Below are positions 50,152-61,496 of a stretch of 64,000 nt of DNA, piece after piece. The DNA lies in the NCBI RefSeq assembly GCF_964204645.1, contig NC_134026.1:21222650-21286649 (forward strand). The letters are read 5' to 3'. Each line of letters begins with the position of its first letter. Position 1 is the stretch's first letter. This stretch comes from Tubulanus polymorphus. Lineage: Eukaryota; Nemertea; Palaeonemertea; Tubulaniformes; Tubulanidae. Below the pieces are notes generated by a model. That model had not been told where the DNA came from. It was given only the letters and a program-made list of their open reading frames with translations, and did no database searches. The position numbers and the translations under genes were made by a program.

Positions 50152-50802
50152 TTATTCTTTACGCCAGTTTTTATGTTTAATTGTTTCATAATGCTTTGAT
50201 TTATGTGATTTTAAATATTTACCTCCGCAATAACAATGCACTTTTTCATTAGGATTGAATTTTCTAAATTCATCATCTAAATTACATTGAACTGCAATAT
50301 CTTTAAATGATTTTTCATTATCTAATTCACATTGAATTCCAATATTTGATGAATTTTCATTATAGATAATTTGTTTATTATCAAAATTGAAATAATATAA
50401 TTGTCTTTTTTCAATTCTTAAGTTAATCAAATCATTGTAATCTTTTGAAAGTATTATATCATCATTTCTTTCATTGAAAGGAGTTTTAAGAATATTAATT
50501 ATGTTTTCATCTAAAGTTCCTTTAAAATTTAAAACTGTATTGAATACTTTAGGATTTTTAACACCATTATCAAAAGTATCTACTAGTTTAGTAATTAAAT
50601 ATGTTTCATTTGATAATATTTGATTAATTACAGTAATATTTTCAATTTTATAATACCTTGCGGACACTAAATTTGTTGCTGAAATATAATTTCTAATGTT
50701 AAACTGTGAAAATGATTTATTGGTTTCATTGATTTCGATTTTAAAGTTGGATTCTTCTTCTTCTTTCTTCATTTTAATAACAAAACTTTTATTAAAACTC
50801 AT
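50152..50802 (-). CDS. 216-aa AT-rich island protein with C-terminal Cys/His cluster (unrecognised)
   Basis: The longest ORF of the AT-rich island. It starts MSFNKSFVIKMKKEEEES and lies outside the inverted arms, its stop 54 bp beyond the right array. It is rich in Asn, Lys and Ile. Near the C-terminus are two related short motifs (IGIQCEL and IAVQCNL), then VHCYCGGKYLKSHKSKHYET with C-x-C-x11-H-x5-H spacing, finishing KHKNWRKE. As I recall, short CxCG..Y....K..H..T..H clusters like this occur in uncharacterised proteins of large DNA viruses and virus-like elements; that is a resemblance, not a search result. An intact 216-codon frame in DNA this AT-rich is unlikely by chance, so I think it is a real gene. 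Function unknown. Confidence 0.6.
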   Translation of the reverse strand: MSFNKSFVIKMKKEEEESNFKIEINETNKSFSQFNIRNYISATNLVSARYYKIENITVINQILSNETYLITKLVDTFDNGVKNPKVFNTVLNFKGTLDENIINILKTPFNERNDDIILSKDYNDLINLRIEKRQLYYFNFDNKQIIYNENSSNIGIQCELDNEKSFKDIAVQCNLDDEFRKFNPNEKVHCYCGGKYLKSHKSKHYETIKHKNWRKE

Positions 50803-50921
50803 TCAAATATAAATATTCAATGTTTTAAATATGAATTATTTCACTCACACTTTTATATTGAATAATCTATCAATTTATATGTTATTCATATATATTTTAT
50901 TCATGTATATGAATATTTTAA

Positions 50922-51268
50922 GAGTAATAGGGGTAATAGGCTTTCAGGTTAAAGGTTGAACGGGCGAGTGAGTAAAAAATGAAAAACATGAAAATAATAA
51001 CAATTTCTACTTGAATTAGGAGTGAAACTCATAAAAAATGAAAAATAATTCTCACACGCTCGAATTTATTTCACTCACACTTTACTCACACTTTTTTCTA
51101 GCGAGTAAAAATGAAAAATAAATTCGAGTGTGTGAGAATTATTTTTCATTTTGTATGAGTTTCGCGACTAATTCAAGTAGAAATTGAAGTTATTATTTTC
51201 ATATTTTTCATTTTTTATGAGCTCGACCGTTCGACCTTTGATCTGAAAGCCTATTACCCCTATTACTG
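50922..51268. mobile_element. TTAA-flanked palindromic MITE
   Basis: The ends AGTAATAGGGGTAATAGGCT and, at the right, AGCCTATTACCCCTATTACT are exact reverse complements, and inverted similarity runs almost to the centre. TTAA stands on both sides (50918-50921 and 51269-51272), as expected for a piggyBac-type target duplication. No coding capacity. Confidence 0.8.
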
Positions 51269-51740
51269 TTAATGTAACGCCAAAAATGGCTTTATAACGA
51301 ATTTGGTGATATATAGAGAATGGCATTTTCATTGAATTTGAGTCTGATTTAGCGTATATTTCTTCTCAGAAGAATGTTCGCGTCAAGGTGAGCAGTGTCA
51401 TTTAACAGGATGGACTTCCCAGACTTGGAATGTGAGTCTACTGGCCTTTAAATATGAACGGGCATTCGAGATTTCGATGAAAGCTATCAGAAGGTTTAAT
51501 ACAGTTACTTTCACGTGCGTCTAAAATTTCCTCAAGTCATGCAGACCGTTTAAAGAAAACACGGTCTTGCAAGTAATTTTCATATTCAAATTTATTCCCG
51601 CCAGTTAACTGCGTCATTTGCTTAACAACCATTGGCTCGTTATCCATGACGTATTCAGACGTGTTCAGACGAGTCGTTTCTGAAACGCGTTCAGACAAGT
51701 TTACAGTATGTCGCAATCAGCGCCTATTGATCGTAACTGG

Positions 51741-51772
51741 TATAAATACGGCCGCGCGGTGAATGTTCAGTC
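51741..51772 (+). promoter_or_regulatory. Core promoter of the vWA-domain gene (TATA plus initiator)
   Basis: TATAAATA at 51741-51748 is followed, 28 bp from its first base, by the initiator-like TCAGTC (A at 51769). The 80 bp upstream contain repeated TTCAGAC motifs and the inverted pair TTTCTGAAA, which resembles a heat-shock-element core. This suggests a strong, possibly inducible promoter; inducibility is inference. Confidence 0.6.
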
Positions 51773-52034
51773 ATAACCGAACTACTGGTTTTGCAGTACA
51801 CATCGGAACAAAAAACAACAAGTCTTAGCTACCCGGCAGACTCGTCAACAAATAGTTTGAAAAAAGGTAGCAAATGCTGCTGATTACAATTAATGTGGAT
51901 GATCGCCTATAACGACGATTTTTCATACACATTACAAATTCACAAATCATTAATTTGTGTATCAAATAAAATCAATAATATTTCTTACGAGAACAAACGT
52001 TCTTTAATTCATGACCGTTTATTACAGGTATAAA

Positions 52035-53863
52035 ATGGCACCGAAGCGCCCATCGGAAGATTCTACTTCAGCTAGCGCTAGTGCGGCCAAGCGAGCGCGG
52101 CGACTCGTTCCGGCTGCTCCGTATCCCGGGGGACCGATGGAGATCGTTTTCTCGTTCGATACGACCGGTTCGATGAGTAGCTGCTTGAATTCGGTACGCG
52201 ACAATATCCAAGAAATGATCACCCGCCTGTTCACCGACATGCCCCAGCTGCGTATCGCCGTCATAGCTCACGGCGATTACGAAGACGCCCGATGCAAAAA
52301 TTGTTACGTGACGAAAATGCACGATTTTTCGTCGAGCGTCGACGATCTGTGCGAATTCGTGAAGACAGTCGGCAGCACTTGCGGATTCGATTCCGACGAA
52401 TGTTACGAACTGGTATTGAAAGAAGTGACAGAAATGTCGTGGAGTCCCGGATCTCAGCGATCGTTAGTGACGATCGGAGACGCAAATCCTCACGAATTGA
52501 GATACTTTGATACGTGCAAAGTAACGCCGAAACCACAAGCGATCGATTGGCGTGAACAAACCGATATTCTTCGTGATATGGTAAGCAGAAAACTGAAGAA
52601 AAATAACAATCATTGAAATTTCAATAATTCATCAATATTCACATCTCAATACTGCAGTTTCTGCATCTATTATATCTATTTGTTCATTCAGGGAGTTCAT
52701 ATCTACGGCGTCGAATGTCAAGCGGGCTCTACTCCGAAAACATTCTACACCGAAATTGCCAAGCGTACCGACGGCACATACATCAAATTGAATAATTTCT
52801 CCAACGTATACGATATGCTTATGGCCATTTGTTACCGCGAAAACGGCCCCGACATGTTATCGGTAAGTGTGTCTTCTAAAAGATCTCCTTTGGTAAAACT
52901 TAATATCTAAAAACTTAATGTACTATTTTTGTCCTCGACAATAAACATCCAATTCAATCTCGAAATCTTTGATAATTCCAGGCTTATGAACACGAAGTCA
53001 GAGGTCGAGGTACGATTCATCCAGAAATGGATAGAATGTTTTCTGCATTGAGGACGAAATCTGCGACAACAGCGGATGCATCGGCTGCTGCTCCTGAAAC
53101 TACGGCCATAACCAAAAAGAAAACAAAAACATCTGCTGTCGTAAAGGCGAAAAAAGCGAGTGCCGCTAAGAAACTAAAAGCAATCATCCCTAAGCAGAAG
53201 GTAATTTTGAAGACTATTCTTTTTTGTTGTTTTTTTCATGTTAAAATTTTGGATAAATATTATAAAAAAGGTATATATACTAAAATGACGTATTTCAAAT
53301 ATTTACAGAATTTGGCTCGTCCATTAAGTAGTCGTCAAATTGTGTCTTACAACAAGTTCATCAGCAGGGACGAAAAAGAGAAATTGCCAAATGGTGTTTG
53401 CTGGTCTAAATGGAAGAAGTGTATGTCACCATCTTCCGATGACTGTATAACTCGACCACGACCAGACGGAGTTGGCTGGAAACTTCCCGTTCTATTCGGC
53501 CGTTTGAGGAGACCGCAATTTTGTGTCTACGAATTTGCCGTTCGTTTGCCCGTATCTTCCACACTATACGTTACCTATATCTCCGCTGTTCTGCAAAAAG
53601 GTTCTATGCCGAACTGGGAAAATGTTCTGTTCCGCGCGCAACATCTCAGAGACCAGATCACCGACGTTCTCGGCCAAGGCTGTGATATCTTCGTCAGACG
53701 AGCGATTATGCGAAACTCATTGAAACCCGTGGCTGAATTACGCAAAATGCGCGATATTTTCGCATCGGTGAATGATTACGCGTGGTGTAAGATCGCGTGT
53801 GGACGCAGATTGCATAAAACAGTTATCAGACGCGGTTTCGTCATTTCAGACAGCCTTATCTAA
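52035..53863 (+). CDS. von Willebrand A-domain protein, four coding exons
   Basis: Coding exons 52035-52580, 52692-52862, 52982-53200 and 53309-53863 join in frame to 496 aa. A 5'-UTR exon (about 51769-51866) splices to 52028 at TTTATTACAG, which fixes the start at MAPKRPSED. Residues 1-33 are Ser/Ala-rich with a basic KRARR patch. A vWA domain follows with an intact MIDAS motif DTTGSMS (42-48) and ends with FYTEIAKRTDGTYIKLNNFS and MLMAICYREN, the pattern of intracellular vWA proteins such as the alpha-kinase-linked group. No kinase domain is present. Exon 3 encodes a Lys/Ala-rich linker. Exon 4 encodes a ~185-aa Cys- and Arg-containing domain that I do not recognise. No signal peptide is seen, so it is probably intracellular. 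It is GC-rich relative to its surroundings. Precise family and function are unknown. Confidence 0.8.
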
Positions 53864-55488
53864 ATCTCATTCGAACTTTAATTCAAAAAGACATTTAACT
53901 ACGTGCATGCTTCAGACGAATAATAGTTACTGTATTGTATATAAAAACTGTAAATATAAAACAACAATCTCCAAATGTATTCGTACTCAAACGATATCTG
54001 GTTTCTAAGATGAATTAATATGGTCACCTTTTTGAAACTAGGTCCTAATACTTTTGGGACTGAACTATTTTACATCAACCTATTATGGTAATTTGTTTAT
54101 TGTTTTTCGTTGAAAATAACGTTATGTCTTTATAGTATATTTAAGGTCTTCTTTTTCGATTGGTGATGTGAGACGTTTCTCCAACGAGTTGACAAATCCG
54201 ATTAATAAGTTCTGGAATGCTATGAGACTTGTTGTTGTTCAGTTGATGAAACATAAACTCTGCCGCGTATGGAGAAACTTGAGTTGAGCATTTCATTTAT
54301 TTTCATGACGAGAATATCGTTCAATGAACCAACCTTACAACCATGAGGAATCAAGTCCATTATAGCAATAGATAGTTCCAGCAGAGACCAATCACATCGG
54401 ACTGGTATTTCTTTTTGAATCGAATAAAGGATTCAAATCACCACAAAATCTCTGTTATGAAAATATAATTTCTCGTTATAATGGGCTGGAATCACAATCA
54501 TCCTACAAGACATTTAGCCTACTAGCAAAATATGAACACGAAAATATTCATAGTTTTAAAGATATCAAGCTTTTATAATATTCCACAGTTCCTTTCACCC
54601 AGTCCTTAGTGTGATTGTTTCCAGTGATCTCCGTAGCTCTACGATCCTTGTGTTGTAGTAGGCTGGTTGAATTTCGGATTTTCCTAATTCGTGCTGGATT
54701 CTCTACATAAAATTATTATCGTTACAACACAGGCCTATCAGTGTAGATTTGTTTTGGACATTTCGTTATAGTCAACGGGAATCGATCAGGGCCACATCTG
54801 TGCATCAAATTTTCAAGATTTCTCTGGGGAGGGCCACCAGATCACGGCCGTGTTCAGTTGAGTTCATCCGACGAACTACGGAGGCCCACGCTATATAATA
54901 CGCCGGTCAGTGGTTGAGCGTCAGCGGAAATTCAACTTCTCATGATTTTTGAAAATGGCACTCTTCCGAAAAGGGAAGGGACCCCTGAACCATCCTCTGG
55001 ATCTGCCACTGATCAACCGCGCCGGCGCTTTGTATTGTAGAATCGCGAATCCCTGTGTGTAGCACACACTGGAATGCGAGTGTCGGAGCAGTGCAACTTT
55101 ACGTTTATCCCCTATAGGTGGAGAAACTTGACGATGCTTGTCAAATTAGCTGTCAGAATGTTTATGAATCTGGGTACATGTACAATGTATCCGCAACTAA
55201 GTAAGTCGGAATGGATTTTGTCATGAGGATAAACAGATAAAGAGGAATAGAAAGGCCAGTGTGACTACTATCATACAAAAAGGTAAAGTATGGGTGTGTA
55301 GATAGAGAAGCCTCTACAGCTGTGTCTTGACTGTTTAACTGCCACTTTATGTTAACACCATACGTAGTCTGAATACCAGTCGTTGTTACGGTTCGTTGTT
55401 TCAGGAACAACGGCTAGGTACTAGACTACACCGTACGGTGTGAGTGTTGGTTTTTCACGATCCGATATTTTCATAAACCCATCATCCG
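53864..55488. other. Intergenic stretch with dispersed repeat fragments
   Basis: No gene recognised. The segment around 54595-54670 contains GATCTCCGTAGCTCTACGAT, the reverse complement of sequence at 29640-29665, so a dispersed repeat lies here. AATATA-type polyadenylation variants near 53953 might serve the vWA gene. Confidence 0.4.
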
Positions 55489-57227
55489 ATAAACCATTTT
55501 ACAGTTGCTAGCCGCCATTTTGTTAGGGTACTTTTGTCCTGTATTGTTGGGTCGTTTTTTTCTCTTTTTAAAAACTATCCATGATGTGTGTTGTATCATA
55601 TTTCATCTGTCCATGGATGGATTTTGACAGTTTCAGCAACATTCAAACCGCATAAATCTCTAGTTTTCAGTTATGTAAGAATCATTTTTCAAATTTGCAA
55701 CAATGCGACTTGAGAGCGATATAAAAATTGGCGGTCAGTTTTTTCCGTTCGCATAGAAATCAAGGGTACTGAACTTTGAAGTTCGTTATTTTCAGAAATA
55801 ATTTTCTAAAAAATCCAAGCATTTCAAGAACTGTGCGCATAAATGCCCTCTTTCAGGTGAACTTTGAAATGTTAAGATATCTTGCCTAGTTTTTTCCCTA
55901 TGGCACTTTACCTGCAGCGCATGTATTGTCATTCCGAGATTCGGCGCTGTTTTCTTTGCGTGTATTTCAGTATATGGATGTTATTTTTTTCATTTTTACT
56001 ACACTTGTCTCTACGGAAAATGGTTTTAATTGTTGGTACGAGTATCAGGTTTAAATATTACGGCATTAATACTGTATTCCGTTCTCCGGCGCTAGTTCGT
56101 AATGGCTGTATTGGTAGCCGCTTTTACAGCAGGCAGAGGCTTACGTACATGCACCCAAGAAAACCCAAAATATCACTCTTTTGTTGTAAATGCAATCCAC
56201 ACACTTCTTGCGTTTTTGTGATGGTAGATTTCACGTTTTACTTTTAATCGCCTGTGTCTGACATTAGGACTTGATACTTGATATTTCACCACCAAAGCAA
56301 GAAAATGTTTTCTTACATTTTCTTCCCGAGCTAATCAATCTTGTGTGTACTTAATAGAAAGTATTCATAGAAAGTAGCTGAATATTTGCCCCACCCCATT
56401 TGTCCAGCTTTTTGACCACTTCTCCATCCATCTAATTTCAGTAGATTTTTACTGATTTAAATGGTCATCATACTCGATTTTGAGTGTTATATTTCTTTTC
56501 TTCTTCCATCTCAATATAGGCCTATATATTCTCTTCCCGCGCGCAACTTCAAATACGTGATCAAAATGCCGCTCAGTCTCGCTGCTAAAACTGGTAAAAA
56601 AAATCCCTTAAACTCCAACATCTCAAATGTCTTCGATCTATTATTGCATAAATGACGTAATATTAAAACCTGATACTCGTACCAACAATTAAAACCATTT
56701 TCCGTAGAAACAAGTGTAGTAAAAATGAAAAATAACACCCATATACTGAAATACACGCAAAGAAAACAGCGCCGAATCTCGGAATGACAATACACGCGCT
56801 GCAGTTAAAGAGCCATAGGGAAAAAACTAGGCAAGATATCTTAAAATTTCAAAGTTCACCTGAAAGGAGGCATTTATGTGCACAGTTCTTGAAATGTTTG
56901 GATTTTTTAGAAAATTATTTCTGAAAATAACGAACTTCAAAGTTCAGTACCCTTGATTTCTATGCGCACGGAAAAAACTGACCGCCAATTTTTATATCGC
57001 TCTCATGTCGCATTGTTGCAAATTGAAAAAATGATTTTTACGTAACTGAAAACTAGAGATTTATGCGGTTTGAATGTTGCTGAAACTGTCAAAATCCATC
57101 CATGGACAGATGAAATATGATACAACACACATCACGGATAGTTTTTAAAAAAGAGAAAAAATGACCCAACAATACGGGACAAAAGTGCCCTAACAAAATG
57201 GCGGCTAGCAACTGTAAAATGGTTTAT
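55489..57227. mobile_element. 1.74-kb foldback element
   Basis: Arms of about 576 bp (55489-56064 and 56651-57227) are inverted copies, beginning ATAAACCATTTTACAGTTGC and ending with the reverse complement. They differ by scattered substitutions and a few single-base indels. The central 586 bp is not inverted. No transposase is visible; ORFs in the arms are mirror images of each other. The left and right flanks show no unambiguous target duplication (TA at most). Foldback or large MITE. Confidence 0.85.
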
Positions 57228-58065
57228 TATAAGAGCTAAGCCTAACACCAACAATTACTTTAACCAAGTAGAGTCGGGTGTGACGACTGCAGTTGATCAG
57301 GAAATTGTTTGGAAGTGGATAATTTGCCGATATGCGGCATTATTTTAGGAGTAAACCGCTGACATCTAATTTTACATACCTATAATTTTAGGTCTATATA
57401 TAGGACTAATATCAAATAAGATATACTAAAATACTTAAAATGACAATAAAATTATCTTATTACGTATAGGGCCGGTAAGGGTTCCGATAGCTTTAGGTTA
57501 CAGTTAAAAGTTACCACCAGATGATGGATATTAAACTGACTTAGGCCCTATTCTCGACGCATGAGATCGAAGAATAATGATGGTGCAAATGATGATATTT
57601 AGAGTCCACATTCAAGATCCATACAGATCCTTTTAAGTCTTTCCCATATATAAGGAATTTTCAAAAAGGTTCCAGAGGTTTTAGAGGTATGATCAGAGAT
57701 AGAGGTTTAGGGGGCTTAGCTGGAAGCTTGGAACTAATTATAATCATGTGTGTAATTATAGGATTAGCATAGTACTAATTAGTGTACGGAATCTTTTCCA
57801 CCAAGTAAAAATCTGTCAAACTTCGAGATTGGTACTCTTAAACTACGATTGCTCTAGGCCTACTAGTTGAGCTACCAGGTTGACTGGCAAATTCTTACTG
57901 TACTCTTATGCCTAATTTGTTCTAAGCTTCCTTGGCGCAGAGAGGAGTTAGAATCAGAGATTGAGTTTTGGGGGCTCTTGTCTTAGGTTTGGGGTCCATT
58001 TTACAGTTAGGGATAGGGTTAGGGCAAGCTTGAGTCCTATAGTTGAAACTTTTAGACTGATTTAT
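57228..58065. other. Intergenic stretch, nothing recognised
   Basis: No ORF of note, splice-paired exon or repeat structure seen. Confidence 0.4.
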
Positions 58066-58258
58066 CTAGCTACGGTGTCTGGGGGAAAGACGCTACGCTA
58101 GCAATATGCCGGCCCAGGTTTGAATACTGCTCTGTCCTTTCTGTTTTCTCTAACTCTGTTCTCTACACTTTCCTTGAAAAGTCACACACCTCAGTGCGCA
58201 TGGGCGGTTTGAATTAGCCAATCAGCAAATAGCGTTAACAGGAATAATAAATCTGATT
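58066..58258 (+). repeat. tRNA-derived SINE
   Basis: The head is CTAGCTACGGTGTCTGGGGG (A box) and GGTTTGAATAC (B box, 58117-58127). The body CTCTGTTCTCTACACTTTCC and tail AACAGGAATAATAAATCTG match the minus-strand copy at 33690-33894. Confidence 0.75.
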
Positions 58259-58917
58259 TGGCCCGTTCCAGGTCCATTTAGGATGGTCTAACTGGTGATA
58301 GGTGAATGCGGCTATAATTCATGCGTAACACCCATGTGAATTGATGAGGAACTGATACCATCAGCTATCCCAGCAAAAAATCCAATGTTTGAAATTATAT
58401 TCATGTTTTAAATGTGGAGTGCATCAACATCCAATTGATGGATTTTTCATAAAAGCGTGCTGGTTCAGAAGTCCAACTTATCCAGACAAACTACAATGCG
58501 AAAAACCAATGATGTAGGAATTGATCGAGAACTGATCTAGATAATTTAATAATGATCAGTGATTTAATTATGATTACCGCTTGATTACGCTTTATCAATC
58601 CATTTTGATAATTATCCTAGTGATAGTGTTGCTATCAACACGTCAAAGGTGTGTTACCTAACTTAATCATTTGGGATAGGCCCTATAGTTGATTTTATCC
58701 CAGCGATAGATAATTTTATCACCGGAAAAGCGATTTGTCACCGCTTTGAAAAACGTGGGCCGATCCTGGAATCATGGAAGAGTCTGCCAACCATTGGTAT
58801 TGATGGACTCAATTGTTGTAACAGCTTGTCGCATTTGGACGTCCAGATTTTGCTGGTGCAATAGAGTGTTGGAGTTCGTCTTCCTTGGGCTTCATTTTAA
58901 AGCTACGATCTGACGGA

Positions 58918-59110
58918 GACGATTTGGCACGGGCCCAATTGGCATGGATCGGGTCCGATCAAATTTGGCCCATGCCAAATATGAGAGCACGTTACCCGTG
59001 CTAGAATTTGGCTCGGGCCTGCTCCGACATATCTGGTTGGGCCAAATTTGGCCCGAACCATATCGGCACTGGGCCCATTTGCCACCCGTGTGAACAGTGG
59101 TTCTGGGCCT
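58918..59110. repeat. Degenerate TTTGGCxCGGGCC repeat cluster
   Basis: Many loosely spaced copies of ATTTGGC followed by CGGGCC, in both orientations (for example ATTTGGCACGGGCCC and GGGCCAAATTTGGCCC). It is GC-rich relative to its surroundings. The origin is unclear: perhaps a minisatellite relic or a foldback element. Confidence 0.5.
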
Positions 59111-59299
59111 GATTTAGCACCGGCTAAAAATGCTCATGTGATCTGGGCTCGAACCTTATCTTTATTCAATGTAACATCTTCTTTTTCAGCTGTTTGGATA
59201 ATACATCTTATTATTGGAGAAAAGCATCAGAATGATCTAGCCAAAAATGGCTTGAACTTCACCGTTGCGTGGATAGACCGATGATATCGTTGGATCTAT

Positions 59300-59527
59300 A
59301 TGATGGTAATGGCCTCTAATTCGGCAGCGCAGGCTACTTCAATCACCTGTAAAATATGTGATATTAACGTGACGCTATCACCGGGCGCGAGACGCACGAT
59401 CTGTCCGAATTGCGGCAATTACTACAGCGACGTAGCCGGGCCGCCCCGCGCGATCCCGACCACCGAACGAAATGGCCATAAAAGCAGCAAAAAGAAAGAT
59501 AGCCAGCTGCCGAAACTATCGAAGAAT
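59300..59527 (+). CDS. First coding exon of a zinc-ribbon protein (partial gene)
   Basis: This exon codes for 76 residues from MMVMASNSAAQ and ends at a strong donor, AAGAAT|GTAAGTAAG, in phase 0. An acceptor (CTTTTTCAG ending 59189) precedes it, so a 5' non-coding exon probably lies upstream. Residues 17-38 form a four-Cys zinc ribbon: CKIC, 14 residues, then CPNC, followed by GNYYSD. A Lys/Ser-rich segment follows. No downstream exon could be identified before the satellite at 61.5 kb, so the rest is presumably outside the window. I do not recognise the family. The choice between the two adjacent ATGs and the one at codon 4 is open. Confidence 0.5.
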
Positions 59528-61496
59528 GTAAGTAAGATACACCAATATGAAAGGAAAACATTTATGTTTCATGTTTTCAAACAATCGTTTTCTGGCATCT
59601 GTCCGTTGAAGCTGTCGTCCTCGTCGATACCGTTCAAGAAGGAGAGGGAGAAACGCAACGTGTGTTCGTTGCAGGCATAACAGTGTTACCATGCCGGCAT
59701 AGAGTAACGCTTGATTGATCCATTAAACGCGTTGGTTGCTCTCTATTAATTATTCAACCATCTATATCATAACTGACTCGTTAATAGTCGAGATGAAAAT
59801 CAAGTTACAACTAGTATATAAAACTGGCCCCAGATACTTAAAGTTAGTTACCGGGTAGTAAGTTTAAAACCCACTATAATTGGAAATCTAAAATCAAGAT
59901 CAAAAGACTCTCTGGGTTCATTAGCAGTCCTTTGAGTCTCTTAAAATCTACTGATCATTAGAATGCCTGGAAAATGTAGATTCCATGAATCCTGTTGATG
60001 AATATATGTAGGCCCATAAGTCTTGGAATAGGAGTCAAAAAAGTCCTTGAAATTGATTAAATGAGATTGTTCATGGACACTGAGAACCCTGGACTCTCTC
60101 TAGAGACCATTGTCTGGAAGTTAGGTTTACGGGCACTGGGCCCAGTATTAATTGTTCTATCAACTGTTTATTTTCTTGGCACGATGTTATGAATTGGAAA
60201 CCATGGAAATAGCTTGAAACCTCTGAACAAATCGGTGCCCTGGAGAAAAGCAGCACAGTTGAGAGCATAGTTTTATAAATCGAGACATGGCGTGAAAACA
60301 CTGGATTCAGTTTCAACGATTTAAAACGGTTTGACTAACCCTTATCATTCCATGTTCAACAATAGGCCTAGTCGAATCCAGCTGTGGTCAGTTCAATTTT
60401 CCCATATTTGACTTTAAAAGTTGAATTGACATCGACCCCCATGTTATTTCTACTAACCAGATGCCTGTATCCATTTAAGTCACCGTATAGAATAGACGGC
60501 ATCCTAGTTTATTATTCGTTGTCAAAATTTGATAAGGCCACATTTGAAAGGTGAAATTACTAGTATTTCCATTTATATTGGGATCTTTGCATGTTATGTT
60601 ACCACATTCGATCGCAAAGTTGTAGCTTATAACATGTTCTATGATGGTGGCGAGTTTCTAATAAGTCATCGGTTTTAGTATATGTTCACCAGGGAGTGTT
60701 GAATTTTGAATTTTATGGATTGTCGAGCATTTTAAAAGTTGGTAACCCTAATGTGTTAGTTTGATCATTCGTCAGAGTTAGATTTAGAACGTTTTTGATG
60801 AAAAACTGATGATTTAGCCGAATATTTCATTTTCATTCCTAGAAATGTACCATTAGAATCTGCAGAATGCTCTTTAAAATGTTTTCTAATTCTTCATTAT
60901 GCTAGGAGCGATGGTTTTTCGTGCAGTTTCAGTTAGCAACTAAATAAGGTGTTTTGTCTCTATGCACAGCCGGGATCCTTAACGATCATTGTTCATGTAT
61001 AGCCGGGTTACAGCGATACTATCGACCATCGACCGGCTCGAGGCGCCCTATGTATCTCCCCAAAATGTGGCTATTACTATATTCTCGTTGAAAACATGCT
61101 GATGATAGCAACGAATTCATGAGTCTCTTCAAAAATAATTGAGAATCACTCGAAAACGTCTAGTCACTTGTAGCACCACTTTTGTAACGAGTTCAATTTC
61201 AATAACGATCAACAAAACTGTTAAATTATCGCGTTTTCACTGCTGGTTGTGATATACGCGAATTCGTATCATCTATATTTCATTTAATGTTTCGACGATA
61301 ATGGGGATAATGGAACAAATTTTCGAACGAATTTTTGATTCGTCAACGTCGAAACACGAACCTACGATTCGTAAGGGAGATCGTAATTCATCGACTATTG
61401 TTTTCTGTGGTGCTAGGATACCGCAAACGAATGCCATTATCATCTGACACTTACCCGATTCAAGTGGCCCAAGATAGACAGCCGGATGTAGTTTAA
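59528..61496. other. Probable intron of the zinc-ribbon gene, nothing else recognised
   Basis: No second exon with good splice sites and coding potential was found. No repeat ends were noticed. Confidence 0.35.

Noticed and set aside
59048-59284. 78-codon ORF upstream of the zinc-ribbon exon
   Set aside because: It lies in the degenerate TTTGGCxCGGGCC repeat cluster and crosses a splice acceptor.
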